From the NCBI GenBank assembly GCA_046262935.1, contig JBHELT010000098.1:1-9449 (forward strand): a stretch of DNA of 9,449 nucleotides. Direction: 5' to 3'. Source of the stretch: JBHELT01 sp046262935. GTDB lineage: Bacteria > Actinomycetota > CADDZG01 > JAHWKV01. This document shows positions 1-7,018 of the stretch, piece by piece; position 1 is the first letter of the stretch, and every line of letters starts with the position of its first letter. The notes under the pieces were generated by a model that was given only the letters and a program-made list of their open reading frames with translations, was not told where the DNA came from and ran no database searches. Both the position numbers and the translations under genes were made by a program.

Positions 1-1122
1 ACCTATAACCCCATCTTGTCTGTGGCCCGTGTAAGTGGGAAGGATCTGTCCTCGTCCCACCGAGACTACGCCACAGTTGCCCGTCGAATTACAGTCGCCA
101 TCGGGGTTCTGCCATTTTAGATGCACCTTAAGACGTTCGTCCTCATTGTTAGCGCAGACTCGTCCGCCGCACTGCGTTTCGACCTGCGATGGCACTAGCC
201 GTATCAAACGGTTGTTCAGGAAAGTTCTTAGCAAGTCGCCGGTCCTTGGATCGGTTATGCCCACGGCGCCGTCAACCTGGTACCCAAGGTCGCTCGAAGC
301 GTGCAGAGCGTTGTACTGACCTCGAACTTGACCGTTGGTCACGTCGAGAAGGTCTAGCACGCCGTCTTCGCGCGGGATCTGCACCCTGTTGCCGAAACAT
401 GCCAAACCCGGTCGCGCCTCGAAGCGACGCGTGTTACGTGCGAGCGCGGCATTTGAGCCGGGGGCTGGATCCTTCGGGAAGTCGGGCCAGATGCCTTCAC
501 CCGGAAAGTCGGGAGCCCCCGAATACGTACTCCAAAGCAGTTTCCCGGTTTTGGCATCGACCGCGAAGATGTTCTTCTGCCCTTGTGCGGGTATGCCACC
601 CAAGGTATCGAGAAAGACTCGTCCCCCACAAACAGCGACGCGGTCGATGGTCTTGTTGTAGTCGGTACCAGTTACCTGGAACGACCAGATCTTTTTTCCT
701 GTCTTCACATCGAGCGCGTAGAGGAACCCGTTGTTAGCGGTCGTGTAATAGATGCCGTTGGAGATGTATGGCTGGTTTGCGTTCGGGTACCCACCGAATG
801 CACCGCTGTGGCGCGGGTCGGGTTGGAAGCGCCAAACAACCTCGCCGGTCGCAACGTCGAGTCCAAGTACCGAGTCGGTGCCCGCTCCGTTCACGATCAC
901 CCTCCCAGCCGATACCAGGAGCGGGCTCATCGGATAGATCCCAGATGGAAGATCCGACATCTTGGTCGACCATCTAAGCGAATGAGTCTTGAAGCGGGGT
1001 GCCTGAATGAAGCCTGTGCCGTCGGGGCCCCCGTCGGTCGGCCAGTCACTCGCGTGCGCGGGAACCGCCCAGAATGGCACCGCCATGACCGCGCATACGA
1101 TGATCGAAAAGAGTCTCTTCAT
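1..1122 (-). CDS. Secreted PQQ-like beta-propeller repeat protein (C-terminus beyond window)
   Basis: The reverse strand is open for 374 codons from ATG at 1122 to base 1 with no stop, so the gene runs off the left edge. The N-terminus is a Sec signal peptide (MKRLFS, then a hydrophobic stretch) ending in an AxA site, PAHA|SD, after residue 24. PQQ-like blades follow the pattern G.lyAlDakTGk.lW: VLGLDVATGEVVWRF (85-99), FLYALDVKTGKKIWSF (133-148), NIFAVDAKTGKLLWS (184-198), then weaker copies near 254-268 and 288-301. Such blades occur in BamB-like proteins and in quinoprotein dehydrogenases; no dehydrogenase active site can be recognised in the visible part, so a binding or scaffold role is more likely. 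Two close cysteine pairs (C318/C323 and C344/C350) could form disulfides outside the cell. The start overlaps the stop of the upstream binding-protein gene (ATGA), which settles the start choice and indicates translational coupling. The family call is firm; the role is unknown. Confidence 0.88.
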   Translation of the reverse strand, partial: MKRLFSIIVCAVMAVPFWAVPAHASDWPTDGGPDGTGFIQAPRFKTHSLRWSTKMSDLPSGIYPMSPLLVSAGRVIVNGAGTDSVLGLDVATGEVVWRFQPDPRHSGAFGGYPNANQPYISNGIYYTTANNGFLYALDVKTGKKIWSFQVTGTDYNKTIDRVAVCGGRVFLDTLGGIPAQGQKNIFAVDAKTGKLLWSTYSGAPDFPGEGIWPDFPKDPAPGSNAALARNTRRFEARPGLACFGNRVQIPREDGVLDLLDVTNGQVRGQYNALHASSDLGYQVDGAVGITDPRTGDLLRTFLNNRLIRLVPSQVETQCGGRVCANNEDERLKVHLKWQNPDGDCNSTGNCGVVSVGRGQILPTYTGHRQDGVIG

Positions 1123-2330
1123 GACAGTTCGTACCTGAATCGGGCAGGGACCTTGTTGCCCGCCTTTATCAATGTGAAGAACCCGCCGCCGGTATCGACT
1201 GCAGGGAAGAAGTCGACCCCGGCGCCACTCTTCGACTTAGTGAAGCCCCATGCCCATAGGTCGCTCTCGTCGATACCCTCGCGGTGGCTGTCGAACGTTA
1301 TGGGGGCTCCGGCTCCTTCGAAGTCGCGAATACCGCCCAGTCCTTGCGTGATCGAGCCCTCTGTCTTGGCGATGGAAGCTAGTAGCACTGCATCGAACAC
1401 TGTCGAAGTTCTAACGGGAGCGACATCGTTCTGCAACTTCTGGAACTGTTTGTAGAAATCCGTGATGCGCGACTCGTTGAGCCACGGCCCAGCCCAAGGG
1501 CCAACCGACAATATCCCCTCGCGAAATGCAGTTGGAACGACTTGGGCAGAGGCGTTCTTTCCGAACTGGGGGACCGCGATATCGAACGGGAGTGCTAGTT
1601 GGTACGAAAGCGCGGAGTGGTGGACATCTATCACTATTCGCGCGGCTTCGGCAGGGTTGTCTGTCCAAAGAACTACTGCTTGAGCTCCACGATCGGCGGC
1701 CAATTCGGCGGGTGTGTGGATGTCGCCGCCGGTATCGAAACCTTCTTTCGCTACGAGCGTGGCTCCCGCCTGTGTGACCGCTTTCTCGAAAAGGTCGGCG
1801 CCTCCCTTTCCGTAGTCGCCATTTTCGAAGATGACTCCGAGACGCGAAAGGTTGCGGTGATCGACCAAGATGGCGGCCAGCACTTTTGCCTGCAGCGAGT
1901 CGCTCGGAGCCAGACGGTAGAAGTTTTCGGCGGCGGTCGCATCGTCTGCTGTGATGTAGGCAAGCAGAACTGGTTTGGTGAGCCCTTGCAGCTGCGGCAT
2001 GACCGCCGGGTCGTCGGTCCCGATCACCAGTACATCTGACTTGGATTCGAGTTCTCGTGCGAGGTCCGGCACCGTTGCCAAGTCTCCCTGGTAGTCAGCT
2101 TGCTCGATCTTCACGTCAACGTGATGTTCGCTTTTCAGTCTCTGCACTGCGACGTTGGCGGCGCCGATGCTCGGGCCTGCGAGATCGCCTCCCTTCCCAC
2201 CCGTTGTGATCAGCAAGCCCACCTTAACTGCAGAGAAATTGCGCGCGCTTGCGCCGGCGATCCTGGCACCGCGCGAACACGCGACGAGAGCGATCGACAT
2301 CGCGACGAACACGCCGATGGTTTTTTTCAT
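1119..2330 (-). CDS. ABC transporter substrate-binding lipoprotein, type 1 (Leu/Ile/Val-like) fold
   Basis: This 403-aa protein begins with a lipoprotein signal: MKK, a hydrophobic core and lipobox LVAC with Cys18. The body has the layout of the Peripla_BP_6 family: a first strand VKVGLLITT (35-43), a cofactor-like loop LVIGTDDPAVMPQL (101-114), FYRLAPSDSLQ (137-147) leading into helix and strand RLGVIFENGDYGKGGADLF (163-181), AQAVVLWTDNPAEAARI (216-232), and the FDAVLLASIAKTEG helix (312-325). It should sit outside the cytoplasmic membrane, tethered by lipid, and hold a small solute such as an amino acid, amide or aromatic compound; the ligand cannot be predicted. It lacks an adjacent permease or ATPase; its neighbours are the Ig-like lipoprotein (stop overlaps this start, ATGA) and the PQQ propeller (start overlaps this stop, ATGA). 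It may serve as a capture protein for a transporter encoded elsewhere or as a sensor. The start follows no clear Shine-Dalgarno site, consistent with coupled translation. Confidence 0.92.
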   Translation of the reverse strand: MKKTIGVFVAMSIALVACSRGARIAGASARNFSAVKVGLLITTGGKGGDLAGPSIGAANVAVQRLKSEHHVDVKIEQADYQGDLATVPDLARELESKSDVLVIGTDDPAVMPQLQGLTKPVLLAYITADDATAAENFYRLAPSDSLQAKVLAAILVDHRNLSRLGVIFENGDYGKGGADLFEKAVTQAGATLVAKEGFDTGGDIHTPAELAADRGAQAVVLWTDNPAEAARIVIDVHHSALSYQLALPFDIAVPQFGKNASAQVVPTAFREGILSVGPWAGPWLNESRITDFYKQFQKLQNDVAPVRTSTVFDAVLLASIAKTEGSITQGLGGIRDFEGAGAPITFDSHREGIDESDLWAWGFTKSKSGAGVDFFPAVDTGGGFFTLIKAGNKVPARFRYELS

Positions 2331-3004
2331 GTCGTGCTCACAAGGAATGTCAACTTCCAGTCTTTGATCTGGGCCGAAACAGCCGAGTCGGGCACGTTAT
2401 AGGTGAACACTCCAACGTTGGTGGGAAAGTAGTACAGATCGAACCCTTTGATCTTGTCGCCGAGATTGGGTTGAGGATCGGCGATGTTTGGAAGCGATGG
2501 CGGGTTGAGACCCAATCGAGTTGGGAAGTGCGTCAGAGCCTGAGTCTCGCTCCAGATGGTTATGCCATCGGCATTCAAGAAGTCGGCTCGCGCTTTCAAG
2601 TTTCGAACGGGGGCCGGGCCGAAGTTGCCTACAGCTACGAGCAGATAGTAAGTGCCGAGCCGCGGATCGAGGCCGAACAAGGGAAGTTGCACGAGTGCGC
2701 TTGAATCGCCGTTCTTGAAACCTTTGAAACCAGTTGACTGCCGCACACCAAGGGTTGTTGGTGAGATCTTTATGTTCACGATCCTAAGACCCGGTGGAGC
2801 GGCTTCGGCAACCGAAACAGCTTCTTGACCTCCACCCAATGCAGCTCCTGTTGATTCAGCTTGCTCGCCCCCCTCTTCATTGCCGCCGAGCGTTGGGGGC
2901 TGGACTTGTTCTACCTTGGCCCCCGCACCGGCGACCTGCCGTTGGCATGCGACTAGAGCAATCAGCATCAACAGTGAACAGATGCTGGCGAGGTGTTTTC
3001 TCAT
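2327..3004 (-). CDS. Lipoprotein with Ig-like (possibly FxLYD-type) beta domain
   Basis: A 225-aa lipoprotein. I place the start at ATG 3004 (MRKHLAS...), not the in-frame ATG at 3016, because 3004 gives a textbook n-region followed by lipobox LVAC (Cys20) and an ATGA overlap with the upstream stop, matching the other junctions of this operon. Residues 21-70 are a Gly/Glu/Ala/Gln-rich flexible linker, which would hold the domain away from the membrane. Residues 72-225 are beta-rich: LRIVNIKISP, then YYLLVAVGNFGPAPVRNLKA (119-138) and ADFLNADGITIWSET (140-154). A strand, then 'N.g...v.nl.v.a.f...dG', then a Trp strand resembles FxLYD and other Ig-like extracellular domains, but the resemblance is loose. 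No catalytic motif is visible. It lies between the large surface protein and the binding lipoprotein, both coupled by 4-base overlaps, so it probably belongs to the same surface assembly. It is certainly a gene; the domain assignment is tentative. Confidence 0.87.
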   Translation of the reverse strand: MRKHLASICSLLMLIALVACQRQVAGAGAKVEQVQPPTLGGNEEGGEQAESTGAALGGGQEAVSVAEAAPPGLRIVNIKISPTTLGVRQSTGFKGFKNGDSSALVQLPLFGLDPRLGTYYLLVAVGNFGPAPVRNLKARADFLNADGITIWSETQALTHFPTRLGLNPPSLPNIADPQPNLGDKIKGFDLYYFPTNVGVFTYNVPDSAVSAQIKDWKLTFLVSTT

Positions 3005-5250
3005 ATCAGGAACCACTTGAATCGTGCCAGCAGCGCCAGGAGCGATAGCAGCGAGAAGATTCCGACCCCTACTACCGGCGCATTCGAGCCCGAGTCGTCT
3101 TCCGGCACTGTGGAAAACGAAACGACCAGTTGCCCTTGTGCCCCCTTTGGTTTGCCAAAAAAGGTTGCGGCTTGAAGAGCCCTGCGATTGGCCGCTGCCT
3201 TGGCCGCCGTTTGGATATCGATCGCGTTAACGTCGAGTTGCAGGATCGACTTCGATGTTTCGACTCCGAATATGCCGAAGTTCTGGATCGAGTCGGCGAT
3301 GAACCGCCAGGTCGCACCCAACTGGTGGAACGAATCAACAAGAGACTCGACCCCGTCGACGATGGTCTTGGTCCCCCAAACGAACGAGTTTGTCTGGACC
3401 TTGTTTCCAAGAGCTTGTGTTATCTGGTTGGTTCCTTCGTCTTCGATCGCGCGCAAACCCTTTTCGAGTTCGAGTTGGCCAAAGGGAAACTTCACGAAAA
3501 GGTATTTGTCCCATCCCGTCGCACCCGGTTTGTTGGAGATCCCAAGGATCGAAGAACACTCGTTGGTGTGATCCTCGTACACGATGCAGTAGAAGTTGTG
3601 CTCCAAGATGGCAAGTTTGATCTTCAGCACTGAGATGGCCACCGCCCCATTCGTGGCCAGCGACGCGGGGGCCTCGGGCAGGTACGGCCGGGGATCGTTG
3701 GGCCCCCCGGGAACGTTGGAAGCCGTTGGCGCTCCAAGGCTGATCTCGAGATCCTTTATGTTTGCCCACATGCTTTCGGATAGCAGTTGGTTGACCTGCG
3801 CGGTCACTTGAGCTTGCGTGCAAACGGGCAAACACGTTGGCGGTCCATTGAGTACCGGCTTGTCGGTCGATTTGCCTATGAAAGATCGCAGTAGCTGCAA
3901 TGTTCCTATCTCACCCTTGAGCCCATCTCGCGCGAGTTGAACCGAATAAGTGAGGTCGACCATCGCGCGCGATAGCTGTTCAGTCCCTTTCGCGATCGTC
4001 CAGGTGCCCCAGAGGAGGTTGGCATGGGTGAACGTACCCGAGTCGCGGTTTCCCTTCTCGGGGCCGATGAGCGGAAGAGCGAGGTTAGAGAATGAATCGT
4101 CGAGGGTTGAGAACAGCCCCCCGAGTGCGATGAGGTTCTCGCGGAACAGGTTCAGAACGTCGAGATAGAAGGTACGGCGACCCTTCTGGAATTGTTGACC
4201 AGATGAACTGAGAGCTTCGGCTACCGGCTCAGGATAAACAGGTTGGGCGACCACGTTGATCTTAGGGATCTCGGGGCCATTGGACCTTCCTTGCACGATG
4301 GCGTTCTGTTCGTTCGGGTAATCCGGAGGCGCCAGATATATCTGCCAATCGATGGTGCTGGCCTTGCCGTGCCTGCCGACCACACCATTGGTCGTTAGTC
4401 CGTCGTACCTGCCGTCGGGGAACTCGAGTCCCGAGATCTTGACGCTGTATGGAGTCGAAACATCAGCGATGCCAGTCATCGCTTTCTTCGTTTGAACGTC
4501 GTTGTACTGCACTTCTTCGGTGTGTTTGGTGTTGTTTACCAAAGAGATCACCAGTTTGAAGGGGCCGTGATGATGACTGAACTCAGAGGCATTCACCTGC
4601 TTCGTGGCTTCGTCGGATCCGGGGTCCCCCGTGTAATAACGGATCTTCAATGTGATCGGTAAACGCTGCGGGCCCGAAGCCGTTTTGAAAGTGTTTCCTT
4701 CGCCTGGGATCGGCTTTCCGGTGATATATGCATCAGCGAAGCCACTCGAAGGGATCGCTAGCCTCATCGACATGGAATGGTCACCGACATGTGGCGATGT
4801 CCCAGAAGTTGCATGTACATCCTTCAAAACGCCGGGATCGTCGAAGGTGATCTTGCTTTTGCTGCCTCTCACCCGGTACCACTCCTTGACGTTCACATCG
4901 ATCGGGTCGCCGTTGGCGTCGATCTGAACGTTCAAAAATTCAGTGTCGGTCAGCGTCGACGGCTTGGCGGTGGTTGTGACCGCGGGGGCAGAGGGGGACC
5001 CGTCAAGCCCCGGGCTTGCGGTGCTAGACGGCGTACCCGGATCTGCAGTGGCGGTGGCCGTCTGCTGGCTGGAAGTGCCGGTTGGGGTTACCGTGCTCGG
5101 TGTTGTGGCGGCTCTTACAGATGAGCCTGAGCTTGAGAAAGAGGAGCCTTGAGCCGTCGATCCAAGGGCAAGGAAACTGCCGGCCAGTGTGCATATCGTG
5201 AGGGTCGCGGCGAACCGTCGTGAACGGATCAAGGTATACAAACTATCCAT
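3001..5250 (-). CDS. Large Ser/Thr-rich surface protein with C-terminal membrane anchor, unknown family
   Basis: This 749-aa protein is the first gene of the minus-strand operon. I do not recognise its family. Visible architecture: an N-terminal signal peptide with basic residues (RSRR, 9-12) and a hydrophobic core (about 13-30); a Ser/Thr/Pro/Ala-rich stretch (about 35-100), probably an extended and perhaps O-glycosylated linker; a beta-rich region (about 102-330) with alternating hydrophobic strands such as LPITLKIRYYTG and FKLVISLVNN; then a more helical region (about 355-690). The helical region contains a repeated segment: LWGTWTIAKGTEQL (413-426) and VWGTKTIVDGVESL (624-637). The tail is acidic/polar (VPEDDSGSNAP), then a membrane segment (about 725-742), then RFKW. 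Cysteines C473/C477 and C555/C565 could pair outside the cell. The protein is expected to be anchored in the membrane with most of its mass outside. There is no LPXTG motif. It may be a scaffold or receptor for the lipoproteins encoded after it; that is inference from gene order. Confidence 0.88.
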   Translation of the reverse strand: MDSLYTLIRSRRFAATLTICTLAGSFLALGSTAQGSSFSSSGSSVRAATTPSTVTPTGTSSQQTATATADPGTPSSTASPGLDGSPSAPAVTTTAKPSTLTDTEFLNVQIDANGDPIDVNVKEWYRVRGSKSKITFDDPGVLKDVHATSGTSPHVGDHSMSMRLAIPSSGFADAYITGKPIPGEGNTFKTASGPQRLPITLKIRYYTGDPGSDEATKQVNASEFSHHHGPFKLVISLVNNTKHTEEVQYNDVQTKKAMTGIADVSTPYSVKISGLEFPDGRYDGLTTNGVVGRHGKASTIDWQIYLAPPDYPNEQNAIVQGRSNGPEIPKINVVAQPVYPEPVAEALSSSGQQFQKGRRTFYLDVLNLFRENLIALGGLFSTLDDSFSNLALPLIGPEKGNRDSGTFTHANLLWGTWTIAKGTEQLSRAMVDLTYSVQLARDGLKGEIGTLQLLRSFIGKSTDKPVLNGPPTCLPVCTQAQVTAQVNQLLSESMWANIKDLEISLGAPTASNVPGGPNDPRPYLPEAPASLATNGAVAISVLKIKLAILEHNFYCIVYEDHTNECSSILGISNKPGATGWDKYLFVKFPFGQLELEKGLRAIEDEGTNQITQALGNKVQTNSFVWGTKTIVDGVESLVDSFHQLGATWRFIADSIQNFGIFGVETSKSILQLDVNAIDIQTAAKAAANRRALQAATFFGKPKGAQGQLVVSFSTVPEDDSGSNAPVVGVGIFSLLSLLALLARFKWFLI
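3271..4020 (-). repeat. Internal duplication within the large surface protein
   Basis: Two protein segments of about 40 residues, at residues 411-450 (bases 4020-3901) and 621-660 (bases 3390-3271), align without gaps over their conserved core. The shared pattern is W-G-T-x-T-I-x-x-G-x-E-x-L, 8 identities in 13 positions, followed by amphipathic helix in both copies. The duplication appears at protein level only; the DNA copies are diverged. Confidence 0.6.
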
Positions 5251-5255
5251 GCCAG

Positions 5256-5275
5256 ATGCTGGGTCTCATGCTGGG
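5256..5275. repeat. Tandem 8-bp direct repeat in divergent intergenic region
   Basis: ATGCTGGG occurs at 5256-5263 and again at 5268-5275, separated by TCTC, giving a 12-bp period. It lies just upstream of the ATG at 5250 of the surface-protein gene, in the 55-bp gap between that gene and the divergent binding-protein gene. It may be a regulator site or part of the 5' leader of the minus-strand operon. Two 8-bp copies are weak evidence by themselves. Confidence 0.35.
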
Positions 5276-5293
5276 CCAATAACCCCTCGGTGC

Positions 5294-5299
5294 TACCGT
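5294..5299 (+). promoter_or_regulatory. Candidate -10 element for the binding-protein/DUF4352 fusion gene
   Basis: TACCGT fits the TAnnnT -10 consensus and ends 6 bp before the ATG at 5306, the spacing expected if transcription starts at or next to the start codon (leaderless mRNA). No Shine-Dalgarno sequence precedes this ATG, which fits a leaderless start. No clear -35 element is seen. Confidence 0.35.
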
Positions 5300-5300
5300 A
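5295..5300 (-). promoter_or_regulatory. Candidate overlapping -10 element for the minus-strand exported-protein operon
   Basis: On the reverse strand the same bases read TACGGT, again TAnnnT, because TACCGTA is nearly self-complementary at its ends. It lies about 45 bp upstream of ATG 5250, which would give a short leader containing the tandem 8-bp repeat. The site overlaps the plus-strand candidate, so the two directions could share one promoter or compete. This is speculative. Confidence 0.2.
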
Positions 5301-5305
5301 AGTTG

Positions 5306-7018
5306 ATGCGCCGCCGCCGTGCTTTCGCGGGAATCCTACTCCTTGTCATAACTACGGCAACCGCCGCGGCCGGCCGCGGAGGCGCCTCTGTAGTGGCCGC
5401 CCCCATCGCTGCTGGCGGCCCCCCCATCCGCATAGGGATGCTTTCGGTATTCGATTTCGTCGAAGATTGGATGCACAAAGGCGGAGATTTCGCGGCGCAA
5501 GACATCAACGCGGCGGGAGGCATCGGGGGCCGCAAGGTCGAGTTGGTTTACGAGAATGATCCGGCCCTGGGTAACCAGGGCATCAAGAACCTGGTCGGCA
5601 AGGGCATCGATGCACTGATCGGCCCCGAGGTGTTCACCGCGACCCAGCAGAACGCTGGTCTTTTGAAACAGAACAAGATCATCAACATCCTGCCGCTTTC
5701 GCCGGTTGGAGAGATCGCTGATCTGCAAGATCCCTATGTTTTTCGCTTACTCCCGCACGACAAGGCTCAAGCTGAAGCGCTCGTTCATCACATGGTTGAT
5801 GAGAAGCGATTGAGAAGGATCGCGGTCCTTTATGAAGACGACTTCCTTGGCAAGCCTGGCGCAGGTTTGGTTAGGGACCGATTGAAGTTCCGCGATCTAA
5901 CCCCGGTGAAGGAACTGTCTTTCAACCGCGGCGACACCGACATGAGCACGCAGGTTGCAGCTATCAGGCAGGCTCATCCCGACGGTTTGATCGTATGGAG
6001 CCTGGCCCGTGAAGCAGCGCAGGTTGCGATCGCGGTCAAGAACCTAAAGATGCAGGTCCCAATAGCGGTCCCCATCGAAGCGGCTGCGGGGGAGTATGTC
6101 GAGCTTGCAGGTGAGGCTGCCAACGGGACCATCTCGGTGCTTCCGCACAAGACGATCAACAACTGGGCGCCTCCTGGGTCATGGCGGGCGAACTGGTTCG
6201 CGAGGTATCACCGAAAGTACGTGATCCAGGCGTACAAGGGGACCAAGGTTCCGAACCTGCCGATCGCTCAGGCGGTTGTGTACGACGCACTGATGCTCTA
6301 TGCGGATGCCGCGCGGCGTGCGGGGACCACCGATGCCGACGCGGTCCGCAGGGAACTCGAATCGAACAAACCTTTCGAGCTGGTGACCCACAACTTCAGG
6401 TTCACTCCCGCTTCGCACGAGACCTATAAGGCCGACGACCTTTGGTCATTCCGGATCGATAAGGGGGCAGCGACATTCGCAGAAGACCCACGCGCTGACC
6501 CGGAAACAGAGCGCCAGGCTTGGCAACTGTTCGCTCAGGGATTGCTGTTCGACCGAAAGCGAGGCGTCGCGCTGATACCGTTTTCGATCGGCAATTTCGT
6601 TTCGCCGGAACCCGTGAAGGTGTTGGATCTCAGGTGGAAAGTTACTGGGATGCATTTCGCCGATCAGGTTGCGGTTCCGTATTTCGGCCTTCCGTCGAAG
6701 TCACCGAAGGGCAAATACGCCATCGTCGATCTTCAAGTCACCAATCTTTCGGCGCGCGCACGCAAAGCTCCATGGATATTCGCGATCGATCAACAGTCGC
6801 GGCTGTATATCCCAGATGCACAGGCGACCGCCGGTCTCTGGATCGCAGGGGGCCCCGATGCAAGTTTCTTCATATTCCATCCATTGCCCGGGAACTCAAC
6901 CGTGAGCGGTTCGGTGGTTTTCGATGTGGACAGGTCTGCCACCGAGTTGCAGGTTGGCGTGCCTAACGACTTCGTCTTCTCCGACTACGCGATGGTCAAA
7001 GTTCTTCCAAAGACCTAG
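5306..7018 (+). CDS. Type 1 ABC-type substrate-binding protein fused to C-terminal DUF4352-like domain
   Basis: A 570-aa exported protein. I start it at ATG 5306 (MRRRRAFAGILLL), which gives a clean Arg-rich n-region and hydrophobic core ending near residue 22; the reading frame is open further upstream to 5189, but that would bury the signal peptide and overlap the divergent gene. Residues about 40-395 are Peripla_BP_6-like: IRIGMLSVFDF (41-51), AAQDINAAGGIGGRKVEL (63-80), LIGPEVFTATQQ (104-115), YVFRLLPHDKAQAE (144-157), RIAVLYEDDFLGKPG (171-185), DGLIVWSLAREAAQVAI (226-242) and VYDALMLYADAARRAG (325-340). Residues about 440-567 form an extra beta-sandwich of the DUF4352 type: GKYAIVDLQVTNLSA (469-483), an aromatic-rich middle with YIPD (501-504), and GSVVFDVD (535-542). 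Usual family members end near 400-450 aa. Unlike the other two binding proteins here, it has no lipobox cysteine. It converges on the methyltransferase gene with a 23-bp overlap. The ligand is unknown. Confidence 0.9.
   Translation: MRRRRAFAGILLLVITTATAAAGRGGASVVAAPIAAGGPPIRIGMLSVFDFVEDWMHKGGDFAAQDINAAGGIGGRKVELVYENDPALGNQGIKNLVGKGIDALIGPEVFTATQQNAGLLKQNKIINILPLSPVGEIADLQDPYVFRLLPHDKAQAEALVHHMVDEKRLRRIAVLYEDDFLGKPGAGLVRDRLKFRDLTPVKELSFNRGDTDMSTQVAAIRQAHPDGLIVWSLAREAAQVAIAVKNLKMQVPIAVPIEAAAGEYVELAGEAANGTISVLPHKTINNWAPPGSWRANWFARYHRKYVIQAYKGTKVPNLPIAQAVVYDALMLYADAARRAGTTDADAVRRELESNKPFELVTHNFRFTPASHETYKADDLWSFRIDKGAATFAEDPRADPETERQAWQLFAQGLLFDRKRGVALIPFSIGNFVSPEPVKVLDLRWKVTGMHFADQVAVPYFGLPSKSPKGKYAIVDLQVTNLSARARKAPWIFAIDQQSRLYIPDAQATAGLWIAGGPDASFFIFHPLPGNSTVSGSVVFDVDRSATELQVGVPNDFVFSDYAMVKVLPKT

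Noticed and set aside
1..1122. Quinoprotein alcohol or glucose dehydrogenase
   Set aside because: Only the generic blade pattern is visible. No catalytic Asp/Ca site, vicinal disulfide or haem-binding CxxCH was found in the visible 374 residues.
583..1455. Plus-strand open frame of 290 codons
   Set aside because: It lies antisense to the PQQ-like gene and the binding-lipoprotein gene, both of which have clear domains, signals and coupled starts. The plus-strand product is Arg/Pro-rich with no recognisable motif.
2321..2327. Run of seven T (A on the coding strand) right after a start codon, possible phase-variable slippage site
   Set aside because: It encodes the Lys-Lys of MKKT plus the first base of Thr. 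Seven bases is short and common in signal peptides, and no other switch feature is nearby.
3005..3016. Start at 3016 for the Ig-like lipoprotein
   Set aside because: The ATG at 3004 makes the same ATGA overlap seen at the other two junctions and yields a standard lipoprotein n-region.
5288..5298. Short inverted repeat CGGT-GCT-ACCG as a hairpin or operator
   Set aside because: Four-base arms with a three-base loop are expected by chance in GC-rich DNA, and the site overlaps the candidate -10 elements.
5189..5305. Upstream extension of the fusion binding protein to the ATG at 5189
   Set aside because: It would put 39 residues before the signal peptide and overlap the divergent surface-protein gene by about 60 bp. 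ATG 5306 gives a proper signal and a TAnnnT at leaderless spacing.
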